Shown one piece after another: positions 9,201 to 18,231 of a DNA stretch of 64,000 nucleotides. Location of the stretch: NCBI GenBank assembly GCA_020636105.1, contig JACJYL010000002.1, positions 62,001 through 126,000 on the forward strand, given 5' to 3'. The stretch comes from Lewinellaceae bacterium (GTDB lineage Bacteria; Bacteroidota; Bacteroidia; Chitinophagales; Saprospiraceae). The notes beneath the pieces are model-generated. The model was not told the origin of the DNA. It saw only the letters and a program-made list of their open reading frames with translations, and made no database searches. Every line of letters starts with the position of its first letter. Position 1 is the first letter of the stretch. The position numbers were made by a program, and so were the translations under genes.

Positions 9201-10193
9201 CTGGCATTGCACGTTCAAAGAATCAAGCACTCCATCGGCATCCACACTGGTTACTGTACCAATAGGATAGGCAGGTAATCCCGGAAGCATATCCGTGTCC
9301 TCAATAATGATGGTGAAAGTCTGGTGTAAGATATCCACGTCGATATTCGTAGCAGAAAGCTCCAGGACAATTTGCTCCGTACTTTCAGGAATAGCATCAT
9401 CAAATATCGGGATGGTAAGGTACATGGTATCAGTGGCAAAACCGGAAAGCAAACTGGTGGTATCGCTAAAAGTGTAATCCCAATCCAGCGTAGCCGTGCT
9501 ACTCCCGGCATTGAGGGAAACGGTAACTTCCCATGGAACGAAATCCCCTGCGGGATATTCTACGCCCAATTGAACCGTACCAACACTTTCATCCACGGTA
9601 ATCCCATCAGAAATAAAACGTACGAGGAAATCCGACTGACAACCAGATGCCGCGCCGGGATTGCCATAAACGCTTACCCCTGCAATATCAAATCCCGCAT
9701 CCGTAGAAGCGGCCTGCCAATTGGCAGGGTCATTGTGATCGCCGGCATAGTCACATAAAACCAATGAAGAGCCAAAACCATCAGGTTCCAGCGGCCAGCC
9801 TCCTGCATCATCATAATTAACGGAATCAACCGTAATGCCGGCAGGATTTGCAATAGCAATATCTTCTCCGCCATTGCTCAGCCCACCACTGGTCCATTGA
9901 AAGGCCACGACGCCAAAATTATTAAACATTGCCTGGGAATTGACCGCGACAACGATGTAGGCGCCCGGGTTAATCGTATAATTCGGAAAGGTGTATTCCA
10001 CGCCTTGGGTGAAGTAGTATCCTTCGAGGTTGATGGGATCGGTATCCGCCCCTGAGGCGTTATAAATTTCAATGTATTCCAGAGAATCCGTTCCGCTCTC
10101 CGGCGGATTGTAGCTTATTTCAGAGATGACGAGTTGGGCATGAAGGCCCAAGAAAGTAAGAACAAACAAAACAGGTAGTAGAACCTTTTTCAT
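6213..10193 (-). CDS. Giant T9SS-sorted protein with lamin-tail, Calx-beta and four OB-like repeats
   Basis: 1326 aa. Signal peptide at 1-20; lamin-tail domain about 20-165 (ISEISYNPPES, EYIEIYN, GYYF); Calx-beta about 190-300; then three near-identical repeats of about 208 aa (about 302-510, 511-718, 719-925), a second Calx-beta (about 930-1040), a fourth repeat (about 1041-1245) and a type A T9SS C-terminal sorting domain (LFPNPVTSRLFI, VLGQEV, GVYHVRF). Each repeat has GVVYGVNQRPAG, TVNEGDEIIIQGT-like and GQFDSSSPYTSGYQ motifs, resembling OB-fold modules found after lamin-tail domains in secreted nucleases, but no nuclease domain is present. Expected outside the cell or on the surface. Binding target unknown. 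Confidence 0.9.
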   Translation of the reverse strand: MKKVLLPVLFVLTFLGLHAQLVISEISYNPPESGTDSLEYIEIYNASGADTDPINLEGYYFTQGVEYTFPNYTINPGAYIVVAVNSQAMFNNFGVVAFQWTSGGLSNGGEDIAIANPAGITVDSVNYDDAGGWPLEPDGFGSSLVLCDYAGDHNDPANWQAASTDAGFDIAGVSVYGNPGAASGCQSDFLVRFISDGITVDESVGTVQLGVEYPAGDFVPWEVTVSLNAGSSTATLDWDYTFSDTTSLLSGFATDTMYLTIPIFDDAIPESTEQIVLELSATNIDVDILHQTFTIIIEDTDMLPGLPAYPIGTVTSVDADGVLDSLNVQCQIQGVVYGVNQRPAGMQFTIIDGNNDGIGVFKSSGNYGYTVNEGDEIIIQGTIGQFNGLAQIAPDTVWMVSAGNALFSPTVITTLDESAESQLVKIENLTLVDPGQWTNSGSGFNVDVTDGVNTYLMRIDNDVDLYGTTAPTGAFNLTGLGGQFDSSSPYTSGYQIFPRYMADIQLIAENDPNYPPYDIGLVTAFDADGVIDSVGVKCQLQGVVYGVNQRPAGMQFTIIDSNNDGVGVFKSSGNYGYTVNEGDEIIIRGTLEQYNGLAQIAPDTVWMVSAGNALFDPTVVTVLEESTESQLVKIENLTIVDPGQWTNSGSGFNVNVTDGVNTYLMRIDNDVDLYGTAAPTGAFNLTGLGGQFDSSSPYTSGYQILPRYIADIELIMDVDPNYPPYDIGLVTAINADGVIDSVGVKCQLQGVVYGVNQRPAGMQFTIIDGNNDGVGVFKSSGNYGYTVNEGDEIIIRGTLEQYNGLAQIAPDTVWMVSAGNALFDPTIVTVLEESTESQLVKIENLTIVDPGQWTNSGSGFNVDVTDGVNTYAMRIDNDVDLYGTLAPTTPFNLTGLGGQFDSSSPYTSGYQLLPRYTADIELLSTDGAVKFIGTGLIVNEDAGTIEVAVEYPAGDLVAWEVTVSLDVAGSSATEGMDFLWSDTTMYLSGFATDTVYLPVAIIDDLLPEDLENIVLNLTSTNATVDPNFDVYTIQIEDNDVFYPVYDIGVVTTMNADGVADSLGVKCQLQGVVYGVNQRPAGIQCTIIDSNNEGIGIFLNTGNFGYTVNEGDEVIVQGTIDQFSGLAQVALDSVWMVSSGNALFDPTLVTALDESTESQLVMITGLTIVDPGQWTNSGSGFNVNVTDGINTYAMRIDNDVEIFGGAVPDYAFDLVGIGGQFDSSSPYTSGYQILPRYWADISIIDAVNEPEPVKVELFPNPVTSRLFIRTGEAVDGIQLFNVLGQEVMSDLHKKEVFELDMSTLAKGVYHVRFSLNGKQWSKSVVKE
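6470..9288 (-). repeat. Four copies of a ~620-bp coding repeat
   Basis: Copies lie at about 8665-9288, 8041-8664, 7420-8040 and 6470-7065. The marker codons for PYTSGYQ recur at 8709, 8084, 7461 and 6501, giving periods of about 625 bp, the last lengthened by the Calx-beta insert. Copies 2 and 3 match almost base for base over long stretches (for example 7730-7860 against 8350-8485), pointing to recent duplication or gene conversion. Confidence 0.9.
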
Positions 10194-10231
10194 AGAAATG
10201 ATTTTTTGTTAAAAATGTATGGGCAAGATAA

Positions 10232-10271
10232 AAAAAAGAGGCTGCATTAATGAATAATACAACCTCTTTTT
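10232..10271 (-). terminator. Terminator of the TonB receptor gene
   Basis: AAAAAGAGGCTG / CAACCTCTTTTT with one mismatch. On the minus strand it follows the stop at 10320 by about 50 nt and ends in a T-rich tract. Confidence 0.7.
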
Positions 10272-10319
10272 AGCAATTATGACAAACTTATTGTCTAATC
10301 AATATTATTTAAACTTCCA

Positions 10320-13001
10320 TTAAAACTGAAATCTGAGCGATACGTTAAACGTACGTCCTTTACCAAACTGCACGTAGTTTGATTTATTCACACCATTGTA
10401 GTTTTCAGATTCAGTAGTTGAAGGCTGAACGTTGGAAGTTGCATAGGAAATATACTCTGCATCAAGAAGGTTGTAAACGTTTACCCTCACCTTAAGAATA
10501 TTGTCTCCAAAGTTGAATTTATAAGAAGCTCCGGCATCCAGCAGGCTGAATGAAGGCAATGAAATTACACCTTTATTATCCGGAGAAGAAAATACACCAT
10601 CCTGTGGTCCAACTTCTGCATACAGGTTGTCATAGTAGTTGAAATCTGCATCGATCTGGAAATCTTTGGTGATTCTGTAATCAAGTCCAAGTCCCATGGT
10701 TGTCTGTGCTGAACCACCTACTTTCGCTCCATCGAGGAACAAGGCATCCACACTTTTCAGCAGTTTACGCTCACTGTCATAGATATCCTGAGTCGCATTG
10801 CCTTGGAATTGCCAGTTTCCGAGTGAAGCAAAACCTTTGATAACCAATCCTTTGGTGGCTCTGAATCTTGCGTCAAGCTCAGCTCCCATGTGCAACTGGT
10901 TGATGTTTGACTGGTTGCTAAATCCATCCGCCAGGAAAGTATATTCTGTTCCATCCTCCAAAGTGATCACATCCCCTTCGAAAATAGAACGTGTCTCAAC
11001 TCTGTTAGTCCATGCCGTTCTGTACAGGTTGAAATTAAGATCAAATTTATCAGATCTCAATTTGTAACCTGCTTCCAAACCAATCACATTTTCGTTTTCT
11101 GCCACCTCGTTTACGGTATTTCCGTAATTCAGGTACAGGTTATCGTGGTAAGGTTGTCTTGAATAATAACCTGCATTAATGAAAATCCCATTGGATTCAT
11201 TCAAGTTGTAGTTTGCACCACCCTTAACATTAAAACCAGGGTTAGTAATTTTTGCAGATTCTTCCTCAGCCACAGAATAACCATATCTGTCCCAACGGAT
11301 GTGAGACTGAATAGAAGCAGAAGCCTGCAGGTATCCTGAAAGTGGTCCGGAAAGGTATTCCAACTGTCCAAATAATCCGCCGTAGCTGATTCTTTCATCG
11401 TAATCATACGCAATTCTATCGTCCACACTTGCTGTATTGAACAATGCAGACCATGGATCTGCTTTAAAAGTAGCAGAGATAATTCGTGGATTATTGGCAT
11501 CGGCGCGAACACTGATATCCGTTTCATCGAAAGCAGTCAGTCCCAAAAGGTTAACCAATTCTCTGAAGTGAGTACCTTTGTAAGTTCTAAGGTCAGCACC
11601 TATACTGAAATTGAGTTTTTCGGACAATTGTGTTTCGTAAGTAGAAACGACACCATACCAGGCGTGGTTATTGGCTGAGGCTCTGATAGCAGAACCCGTG
11701 TAAGTTTTGGCATTACCTATACCACCTGCTACAGTACTATTATAATCAACCACGGCATCCCAGTTTATTGTGCCGTTTTCAGCAGTGCCATTAGGAATAT
11801 AATTGGTACCATTTCCGTACCCTCCAGTTCCTCCACCACGTCCCCAAGAGGCGTAAACTACAGTAGATAAACTTGATTTTTCGGACATGTTCCATGACCA
11901 GTTAAGGTTGGCAACTGGCTTATGGTAATAATTTCTTCTCGAAGAAAGATATTCACCATTAAGGAGTCCCCAGTTATTGTTGAACTTAGCGTTAATATTT
12001 CCGTCTGCATCCTCAAAGGCAGAAATTTTCTTTGTAAAATTCTGATCGTGCCACTGAGGAGCCCCTGTAATCAGGAAGTTGAGGTTATGTTTTTTAGAAG
12101 CCTTATAACCCATTGAAACGAAATAGTTTTGTCCCTGGCCTTTGGTTCCGTCAGCCCAGCCATCACCTTGCCAGTGGGTAAGCAAAGCGGTGATACCAAA
12201 TTTATCATTCATTAAACCAGTGCTGTAAGCAACAGTTCCTTTGATGTAGTTATCATTACCGTAGGTCAATTGAGCCCAACCACCTTGTTTTGCATCAGTG
12301 GCTTTGGTGATGATGTTGATGGTACCTCCAACAGAAGAGATCGCCAGTTTGGAAGAACCCAATCCTCTTTGAACCTGAACCGCGTTGGCAATGTCATTCA
12401 TACCTGACCAGTTTGACCAGTACATTTTACCATCTTCCATACCGTTGATAGGCTGACCGTTCAACAGGAATGCAGTATTCGTTTGGTCAAATCCACGGGT
12501 ATAAACCTGGGAATCTCCAAAACCACCATTCTGGTTGGAAACGTAAATGGAAGGGGTGTTTTTCATGACTTCAGGAAACTCTGTGTTACCAGATTTCGCC
12601 TGAATTTCAGCAAATTTAATGGTAGAAACAGCCACAGGAGTTCTCCTGTCCTGCGCGACGTCGACTACCCCAAGTACGACAACTTCACCAAGGCCAACAG
12701 CAGTTGAACGCATGAGGATAGTTCCCAGGTCCAAACTTCCTGAAACATCAATTGTTTTTTCCATTACATCGAAACCGACGTATGAGAAAACCAACGTAGT
12801 AGCGCCTTTGCCCGGCACGGAGAGGTTGAAGTCCCCGTTGAAATCTGAAACAGTACCCGTTGAAGTGCCTTTAACCAAAACCGATACCCCTATTAAAGGG
12901 TCTTCCGTTTCAGCATCAACCACTGTACCTGTAATGTTATTCTGAGCAAAAGCCACAAGAGCTGCCAGAAAGAAAAAGCAGAATGTAAATAGCTTCTTCA
13001 T
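10320..13001 (-). CDS. TonB-dependent outer-membrane receptor
   Basis: 893 aa. Signal peptide (about 1-19), CarboxypepD_reg-like domain (NNITGTVVDAETEDPLIGVS to about 105), plug domain (about 115-235, with TRGFDQTNTAFLLNGQPING and GTINIITK typical of TonB plugs) and a C-terminal beta-barrel ending in the aromatic FNVSLRFQF outer-membrane insertion signature. Such receptors import siderophores, glycans or peptides with energy from TonB/ExbBD. There is no SusD partner next door, so a polysaccharide-utilisation locus is not indicated. The substrate cannot be read from the sequence. Divergent from the phosphodiesterase gene at 13228. Confidence 0.93.
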   Translation of the reverse strand: MKKLFTFCFFFLAALVAFAQNNITGTVVDAETEDPLIGVSVLVKGTSTGTVSDFNGDFNLSVPGKGATTLVFSYVGFDVMEKTIDVSGSLDLGTILMRSTAVGLGEVVVLGVVDVAQDRRTPVAVSTIKFAEIQAKSGNTEFPEVMKNTPSIYVSNQNGGFGDSQVYTRGFDQTNTAFLLNGQPINGMEDGKMYWSNWSGMNDIANAVQVQRGLGSSKLAISSVGGTINIITKATDAKQGGWAQLTYGNDNYIKGTVAYSTGLMNDKFGITALLTHWQGDGWADGTKGQGQNYFVSMGYKASKKHNLNFLITGAPQWHDQNFTKKISAFEDADGNINAKFNNNWGLLNGEYLSSRRNYYHKPVANLNWSWNMSEKSSLSTVVYASWGRGGGTGGYGNGTNYIPNGTAENGTINWDAVVDYNSTVAGGIGNAKTYTGSAIRASANNHAWYGVVSTYETQLSEKLNFSIGADLRTYKGTHFRELVNLLGLTAFDETDISVRADANNPRIISATFKADPWSALFNTASVDDRIAYDYDERISYGGLFGQLEYLSGPLSGYLQASASIQSHIRWDRYGYSVAEEESAKITNPGFNVKGGANYNLNESNGIFINAGYYSRQPYHDNLYLNYGNTVNEVAENENVIGLEAGYKLRSDKFDLNFNLYRTAWTNRVETRSIFEGDVITLEDGTEYTFLADGFSNQSNINQLHMGAELDARFRATKGLVIKGFASLGNWQFQGNATQDIYDSERKLLKSVDALFLDGAKVGGSAQTTMGLGLDYRITKDFQIDADFNYYDNLYAEVGPQDGVFSSPDNKGVISLPSFSLLDAGASYKFNFGDNILKVRVNVYNLLDAEYISYATSNVQPSTTESENYNGVNKSNYVQFGKGRTFNVSLRFQF

Positions 13002-13227
13002 AATAAATTAAGTTAATTAAGTTAATGAATAAAATCCACCGTAAAGGTAAACAACCCCAGTCATTTAACCCGAAACTCAGGTTAACTTTTTGTTAACTTT
13101 CAACTTGGAACAAGTCGATTAATTTTCATTTCATTCAATATCAGGGGCTTAGAAAGTCTTTTTAATAAAAAAAAATAAATTAATCCATTTTTTTTTGGAA
13201 ATTTGTTCCAAAATAAGGCAAAAAAAT

Positions 13228-14112
13228 ATGACTATAAGATATTCCATCCTGGTCAGCGCCCTGACCCTGTTCATGGCATTTTCAATATGTCCAAAAGAAA
13301 AAAAAGCAAACAGTGTAAGCTTAATTGAATCACTGCATTATAATGAACAGCACCCTAAATATTTTGTGAGCGCGCATCGCGGAGGACGTTACATTAAAGG
13401 CTTCCCGGAAAACGCCATGCCAACCTTTGAATATACCCTCCGGCTTGTTCCAAATACCTTTTTGGAAATGGACGTCAATATTACTTCCGACAGTGTGTTG
13501 GTTTTAATGCATGATAACTCCCTTGAACGCACCACAACGGCTTCCGGGCTTGTTTCAGAAACGGATTGGGCCACAATGAAAAAGGCTATGCTCAGGGATG
13601 ATTTCGGCAATATCACCCCTTTCCATATTCCTGAATTTACGGAAGTATTGGATTGGGCGAGACCCCGAGGAGTGATTATTAAAGTAGATATCAAACGCGG
13701 AGTTCCTTACGAAAGAGTTATACGAACCATTGAAGCCCACGGCATGACAGACCAGGTCATTCTGATTACTTACACAGCCGAAGGGGCTGCCGAAGCTTAT
13801 AGCCTTACAAAGGAAATGATGATCTCTGCCTCTATCCGAAATATGGCCGAATGGCAACGGATTCTTGAAACCGGCATTCCCGCCCAAAACCTCATCGCCT
13901 TTACCGGGACCATCATGTCGGAACCTGAATTATACCAGACACTCCATGCCAATGGCATCCTTTGCATCCTGGGTACGATGGGGAATATCGACAACAAAGC
14001 CGCAGCAAAGGGCATGAGTGTTTATCACGATTGTATGAAGGCAGGTATTGATGTTTTCGCTACGGATTATCCTGAGGCTGCAGAGGCTTCTATTCGGACC
14101 TTTCATCCCTAA
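13228..14112 (+). CDS. Secreted glycerophosphodiester phosphodiesterase
   Basis: 294 aa from the ATG at 13228, chosen over 13195 because a normal signal peptide (TIRYSILVSALTLFMAFS) follows it. GDPD TIM-barrel signature: SAHRGG with the catalytic His, PENAMPTFEYTL, FLEMDVNITSDSVLVLMHD with the metal-binding Glu-x-Asp and second His, then LERTTTASG. It hydrolyses glycerophosphodiesters to glycerol-3-phosphate and an alcohol. The C terminus AGIDVFATDYPE matches the family's last strand. No Cys follows the signal in lipobox form, so periplasmic or secreted. Monocistronic. Confidence 0.92.
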   Translation: MTIRYSILVSALTLFMAFSICPKEKKANSVSLIESLHYNEQHPKYFVSAHRGGRYIKGFPENAMPTFEYTLRLVPNTFLEMDVNITSDSVLVLMHDNSLERTTTASGLVSETDWATMKKAMLRDDFGNITPFHIPEFTEVLDWARPRGVIIKVDIKRGVPYERVIRTIEAHGMTDQVILITYTAEGAAEAYSLTKEMMISASIRNMAEWQRILETGIPAQNLIAFTGTIMSEPELYQTLHANGILCILGTMGNIDNKAAAKGMSVYHDCMKAGIDVFATDYPEAAEASIRTFHP

Positions 14113-14521
14113 TTCACAAAACGTCTACCGGTTAAACTTGCCATGAAAGGGAAGCATTAATAATGTTTTTCGTTCATGGCAGGTTAGTAATTCCTTCAAA
14201 ATTACAAGGTCTGCGACGTCCTGCCGCAGAATTGTCGTAACTTTTTGATTGATAAAAGAAAACAGCCCAAAAAAACGACAAAAAAGTTTAAAATCTATTC
14301 ACATTACATTATATTTGGGACAGGGCATATTGTTTTGAGGGTGATATGCTTTTTTTAAATTTTTGTTTGCCCAAAAAAGGGTGGCCAAAAGCAATTATTA
14401 TACTTCAACCCCTTTCTCTTGCTTATCTTAGGTTACTTTCAGACATTTTAAATGTCTTAAAATATATTTCGCCCGACTTAGATGTAATTATACCATTTTA
14501 TTCATATAATCTAAACCAACT
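14113..14521. other. Intergenic region with one inverted repeat
   Basis: 409 bp without a convincing gene. TGCCATGAA (14139-14147) and TTCATGGCA (14173-14181) form a 9-bp perfect stem 27 bp after the phosphodiesterase stop; there is no T tract, so it is a weak terminator candidate. The rest is AT-rich and probably carries the promoter of the OmpA-domain gene. Confidence 0.5.
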
Positions 14522-15358
14522 ATGTCTTTACCAAAAGTACTACTCATGTTGTTGGTCTGGTTACTTTATACTATTGTTGCATACAAAGGTTGTATAGAAC
14601 AATGCTGTACTTCCGGTACAGGAGATGCAGTAACCGAAACAGTCCAGGACACCGTTCCTCCAGCACCTAACCGCTATGCGCTGGATTCTAAATGGGGCGA
14701 TGCTACGGCTTTTACCAACGACGGGTTTGAAACCTTCAAGGAAAGAATACTTGCCGGCATGACAGCAGATAACATTCTGGAAATCACCGGTGTTTATTTC
14801 GAAGGGGAAGAAAAACCCGAAGGATTTGAAAACATGGGATTTGCCCGTGCCGAAAACATCAGGAAATTGTTCGCCAATGATTTACCTGAAGATCGCATCA
14901 GGCTGCGCGCCCGTTTAATGGACGAGTCTGAGAATTCCAAAACCGGTTTCTTCGAGGCAGGAATATTCGACTGGATAGAAGTCGAAAAACAGGCCGAAGC
15001 TCCGGACCTGCAAGAACTGGAAGACAGGGTCATTATCCGGTTCCCTTCCAACTCTACCGCTAAAAAAGCCGATCCTGCAGTCGATGAATATCTGGTAAAA
15101 CTTGCCGAAAGGGTAAAAGTAAGCGGCGAAAAAATAACCATTACGGGACATGCCGATAACCAGGGAGATGAAGAGGCTAACCTACTACTCAGCAAAAAAC
15201 GTGCTGAAAAGGTCAGGGACATATTACTTACCAAGGGAGTCAGTAAAGATCAGATTACCGTAGATCAAAAAGGCGAAACTCAACCTGTTGCCTCTAATGA
15301 AACAGAAGCCGGCAGACAGGAAAACCGTCGCGCTGAGGTTCGGTTGATTAAACAATAA
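14522..15358 (+). CDS. OmpA-domain envelope protein
   Basis: 278 aa. A hydrophobic N-terminal segment (about residues 5-20) ends near a Cys but lacks a good lipobox, so it could be a membrane anchor or uncleaved signal. A first region (about 60-150) resembles a half OmpA module (ITGVYFEGEEKPEGF, RAENIRKLF). The C-terminal OmpA domain (about 165-278) carries ITITGHADNQGDEEANLLLS and QENRRAEVRLI, the peptidoglycan-binding motif with Asp and Arg. Likely anchors an envelope component to the wall. The next gene starts 27 bp downstream, so the two are probably co-transcribed. Confidence 0.85.
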   Translation: MSLPKVLLMLLVWLLYTIVAYKGCIEQCCTSGTGDAVTETVQDTVPPAPNRYALDSKWGDATAFTNDGFETFKERILAGMTADNILEITGVYFEGEEKPEGFENMGFARAENIRKLFANDLPEDRIRLRARLMDESENSKTGFFEAGIFDWIEVEKQAEAPDLQELEDRVIIRFPSNSTAKKADPAVDEYLVKLAERVKVSGEKITITGHADNQGDEEANLLLSKKRAEKVRDILLTKGVSKDQITVDQKGETQPVASNETEAGRQENRRAEVRLIKQ

Positions 15359-15385
15359 ATTTAACAAAACAAAAATTATAATATA

Positions 15386-16363
15386 ATGAACGATCATATC
15401 ATATTATTGGATTTTTTGGGAATGCCCAACTGCTTTTGGTGGTGGGTACTTGCTTCCCTCGGAGCATTTCTTCTTGGTTGGTTACTCCATTGGTTGCTGT
15501 TTTCCAGGAATCTCAAGGAACAGATTGTTTCCCTGACTTCAGAAAGAGATGATTTTCATAACAAGTTCACGGCCATGGAGAAGGATTACATGGGATTGAA
15601 GTACAAATTTGATGAACTTGAAAAAGATTACAATAAAAACAAAACTTCCCTACGTTTGTGTGAAGCCGACAAGAGCATCCTTTCTCACAAACTTGAAACT
15701 GCCCTTGGAGGATCAGGCATTGTAGTGGGTGGAGGAACCGATGGAGCTGATGATAGTGTCAGCGATTATGCAGCCATCCTGGGTTCAGACAACCTTCAGA
15801 TTGTTGAAGGTATCGGACCAAAAATTGAAGACCTCCTGAAAGAAGCTGGAATAACCGACCTCAAAGCCCTGGCCGCAGCCAGTCTTGAAAAAATTCAGGG
15901 TATTTTAGACAAGGCGGGGTCCCAGTACAAAATGCACGATCCAAAAACCTGGTCCAAACAGGCCCAGCTGGCTGTTGATGGCAAATGGGATGAATTGATA
16001 GCCTTCCAAAAATTCACGGATGCCGGTCGTGATGATACTGGAAGTTTTGAAACACCGGCCAAGATTGAAAAACTGCTGCTCAAGAAATTTGGGTTTACCA
16101 CCAATGCTGAGGATCTGAAAATCGTGGAAGGTATCGGACCAAAAATTGAAGACCTGCTAAAAGCTGCCGGCATCAAAAATCTGACCGACCTTGCCAACGC
16201 CGCCGAGGCCTCCCTTCAGAGCATTCTTGATAATGCGGGGGATAAATACCGCCTTGCCGATCCATCTACATGGGCCAAGCAAGCCGGGTTGGCCGCGGCC
16301 AGCAAATGGGATGAGCTCAAAAAGTACCAGGATTTCCTCAAGGGAGGCAAAAATCCCAAGTAA
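15386..16363 (+). CDS. Membrane-anchored protein with two helix-hairpin-helix repeats
   Basis: 325 aa. One transmembrane helix (about 18-40), a coiled coil (about 43-100), a Gly/Asp-rich linker, then two homologous modules of about 90 aa, each beginning LQIVEGIGPKIEDLLK or LKIVEGIGPKIEDLLK and containing TWSKQAQLA/TWAKQAGLA and KWDEL. The EGIGPKIE core is a helix-hairpin-helix seen in DUF4332/L21-like domains of Bacteroidetes membrane proteins. Nucleic-acid or protein binding is inferred from the fold. The two modules probably arose by duplication. It follows the OmpA gene closely and ends at a strong terminator. Confidence 0.85.
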   Translation: MNDHIILLDFLGMPNCFWWWVLASLGAFLLGWLLHWLLFSRNLKEQIVSLTSERDDFHNKFTAMEKDYMGLKYKFDELEKDYNKNKTSLRLCEADKSILSHKLETALGGSGIVVGGGTDGADDSVSDYAAILGSDNLQIVEGIGPKIEDLLKEAGITDLKALAAASLEKIQGILDKAGSQYKMHDPKTWSKQAQLAVDGKWDELIAFQKFTDAGRDDTGSFETPAKIEKLLLKKFGFTTNAEDLKIVEGIGPKIEDLLKAAGIKNLTDLANAAEASLQSILDNAGDKYRLADPSTWAKQAGLAAASKWDELKKYQDFLKGGKNPK

Positions 16364-16394
16364 AGTAAAGATGTAAAACGGAACATAATGATGT

Positions 16395-16432
16395 AAAACC
16401 TGTCTCCCGTAAAGGAAGACAGGTTTTTTTTT
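16395..16432 (+). terminator. Rho-independent terminator of the OmpA/HhH pair
   Basis: AACCTGTCT / AGACAGGTT stem followed by at least eight T, 32 bp after the stop. Confidence 0.85.
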
Positions 16433-16438
16433 CGAAAT

Positions 16439-16877
16439 ATGAGTCATCCCGAATTTTGCCGACCGGCAAAGTTTGGAATTTTTTTCAATAAACTGATTGT
16501 CAGATAATTATAACTTTTTATGGTTTTTTAAATTTGAAACAGGTTACATTCAACTCTTTCAGAGTTGGTTTTTGTTCCTTTTTTGGCAGTATTTCATACT
16601 GCGTTATTGATATTTATCCCCATTCGGGGAAAAATTTAATCTTCTTTTTAAAAATTAACTCTATTCTTAATCCATTTCCCGAAGGGAATTAACCTGCCTG
16701 CCTGCCGGAAGGTATTAATGGCAATGGATGTAATCCATTGGAAATCAAATAAAAATAATCTCAACTCTACCTGGCGTCGCCGGAAGACAGGTCTGAAGGA
16801 GTTGAATATATTGCAGATAAATATTGTTAATATATTTTCAGCATCCATTTGAATTAAAAAATTCGGGATGAACTCAT
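16439..16877. mobile_element. MITE-like non-coding element built of hairpins
   Basis: The ends ATGAGTCATCCCGAATTTT (16439-16457) and AAAATTCGGGATGAACTCAT (about 16858-16877) are inverted repeats with a 1-base gap. Inside are several short perfect hairpins: 16551-16567 and 16586-16602 (7-bp stems, TTC loop), 16617-16630, 16676-16688, 16722-16740 (8-bp stem) and a nested one at 16761-16805. No protein is supported. It resembles interspersed repeats mobilised in trans, but no transposase is in the window for it. Confidence 0.6.
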
Positions 16878-17004
16878 GTTAAAAATTGAGTTTGGGTAAT
16901 TCTTTTTTATCATAATGATACAAAACATCAGACTGTTGTCAATAAAACAGCACCAATCCAGAAATTCCCTTAAATTTGCCCCTTCAAAATTTTAATAATA
17001 AGTT

Positions 17005-18231
17005 ATGCCAGGTATTTCTAACAGAGCACAACACGTTCCTTTGTCTCCATTCAGGAAATTGATTTCCATAGCAGATGAGGCAAAAGCCAGGGGCAAGTAC
17101 ATTTACCATTTGAATATCGGGCAACCGGACATCGAAACTCCGGTAGAAGCCATGGAAAAACTGAAGGCCACGGATATTACCATCCTTGAATACAGCCCTT
17201 CCATTGGTTATGCTTCCTACAGGGAAAAAATGGTAGGATACTACCACAATTATGGCATTCATGTAAAGGCTGAGGATATCATCATTACTACCGGAGCCTC
17301 CGAAGCCATTCAATTTATTTTCCAGACCTGCCTGAATGAAGCGGATGAAATTGTCATCCCCCAGCCTTTTTATGCGAATTACAACGGTTTTGCGCATATG
17401 GCGAATATCAACATACACCCGATTACCACCTTTATCGAAACAGGGTTTGAATTACCCTCTCCGGAGGTATTTGAGTCCATGATAGGCCCGAATACCAAGG
17501 GCATCATGATTACCAATCCAAACAATCCGACGGGTTGTCTTTACAGTAAGGAAATCCTCATGGAACTCGGCCGTCTTGTCAAAAAATATGACCTGTACTT
17601 TTTTGTGGATGAGGTGTACCGCGAATTTTGTTATGAGGGCCAGGAATTTTTCTCCGCCCTGAGTATTCCAGGGATTGAAGATAATGTGATCGTGATTGAT
17701 TCTATTTCGAAGCGTTACAGCGCCTGTGGTGCGCGTATCGGAGCGATTGTCACCCGAAACAAAGAGGTATTGCAGGCCGTAACCAGGTATGCCAACCTGC
17801 GGTTGAGCCCTCCCGGATTAGGACAAATACTCGGCGAAGCACTTGTTGAAATGGACGGAACCTATCTGGATCAGACCAAAGAGACTTATGATCGGCGCAG
17901 ACAGGTGGTATTCAATCGTTTGCAAAAGATGGAGGGAGTTACCAGTTATCTTCCCGGAGGGGCATTTTATTGCTTCGCCCGTTTCCCCATCGATAGCGCA
18001 GAAGATTTTTGCCGGTGGCTGCTGGAAGATTTTGAGTATAAAGGGGCCAGCCTGATGTTATCCCCCGGCAATGCTTTTTATTGCGGCAACCAACTGGGTC
18101 ACAACGAAGTACGTATTGCTTATGTATTAAACGAGGAAAAACTCCACGCAGCAATGGATTGCCTGGAGCAGGCGTTAATCGCCTACCAGTCAATTCATAA
18201 AACTACAAAAATGAATGAATTGCCGGTTTAA
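17005..18231 (+). CDS. PLP-dependent class I aminotransferase
   Basis: 408 aa, fold type I. Visible family features: HLNIGQPDIETP at the N terminus, TTGASEAIQFIF in the cofactor phosphate site, MITNPNNPTGCLY with the Asn, DEVYREF with the Asp that holds the pyridine nitrogen, DSISKRYSACGARIGAI with the Schiff-base Lys, and EVRIAYVLNEEKL at the end. Aspartate/aromatic-type aminotransferase is the best class; the exact amino acid donor is not readable. Its stop overlaps the end of the convergent small gene at 18228, so no terminator separates them. Confidence 0.92.
   Translation: MPGISNRAQHVPLSPFRKLISIADEAKARGKYIYHLNIGQPDIETPVEAMEKLKATDITILEYSPSIGYASYREKMVGYYHNYGIHVKAEDIIITTGASEAIQFIFQTCLNEADEIVIPQPFYANYNGFAHMANINIHPITTFIETGFELPSPEVFESMIGPNTKGIMITNPNNPTGCLYSKEILMELGRLVKKYDLYFFVDEVYREFCYEGQEFFSALSIPGIEDNVIVIDSISKRYSACGARIGAIVTRNKEVLQAVTRYANLRLSPPGLGQILGEALVEMDGTYLDQTKETYDRRRQVVFNRLQKMEGVTSYLPGGAFYCFARFPIDSAEDFCRWLLEDFEYKGASLMLSPGNAFYCGNQLGHNEVRIAYVLNEEKLHAAMDCLEQALIAYQSIHKTTKMNELPV

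Noticed and set aside
13195..13227. Longer start for the phosphodiesterase
   Set aside because: Would place charged residues before the signal peptide; the start at 13228 gives a normal signal.
14346..14597. 83-codon frame before the OmpA-domain gene
   Set aside because: Overlaps the real gene in another frame; Leu/Tyr-rich AT-driven sequence, no family.
16648..16848. 66-codon minus-strand ORF in the MITE-like element
   Set aside because: Made of translated hairpin repeats; not a protein gene.
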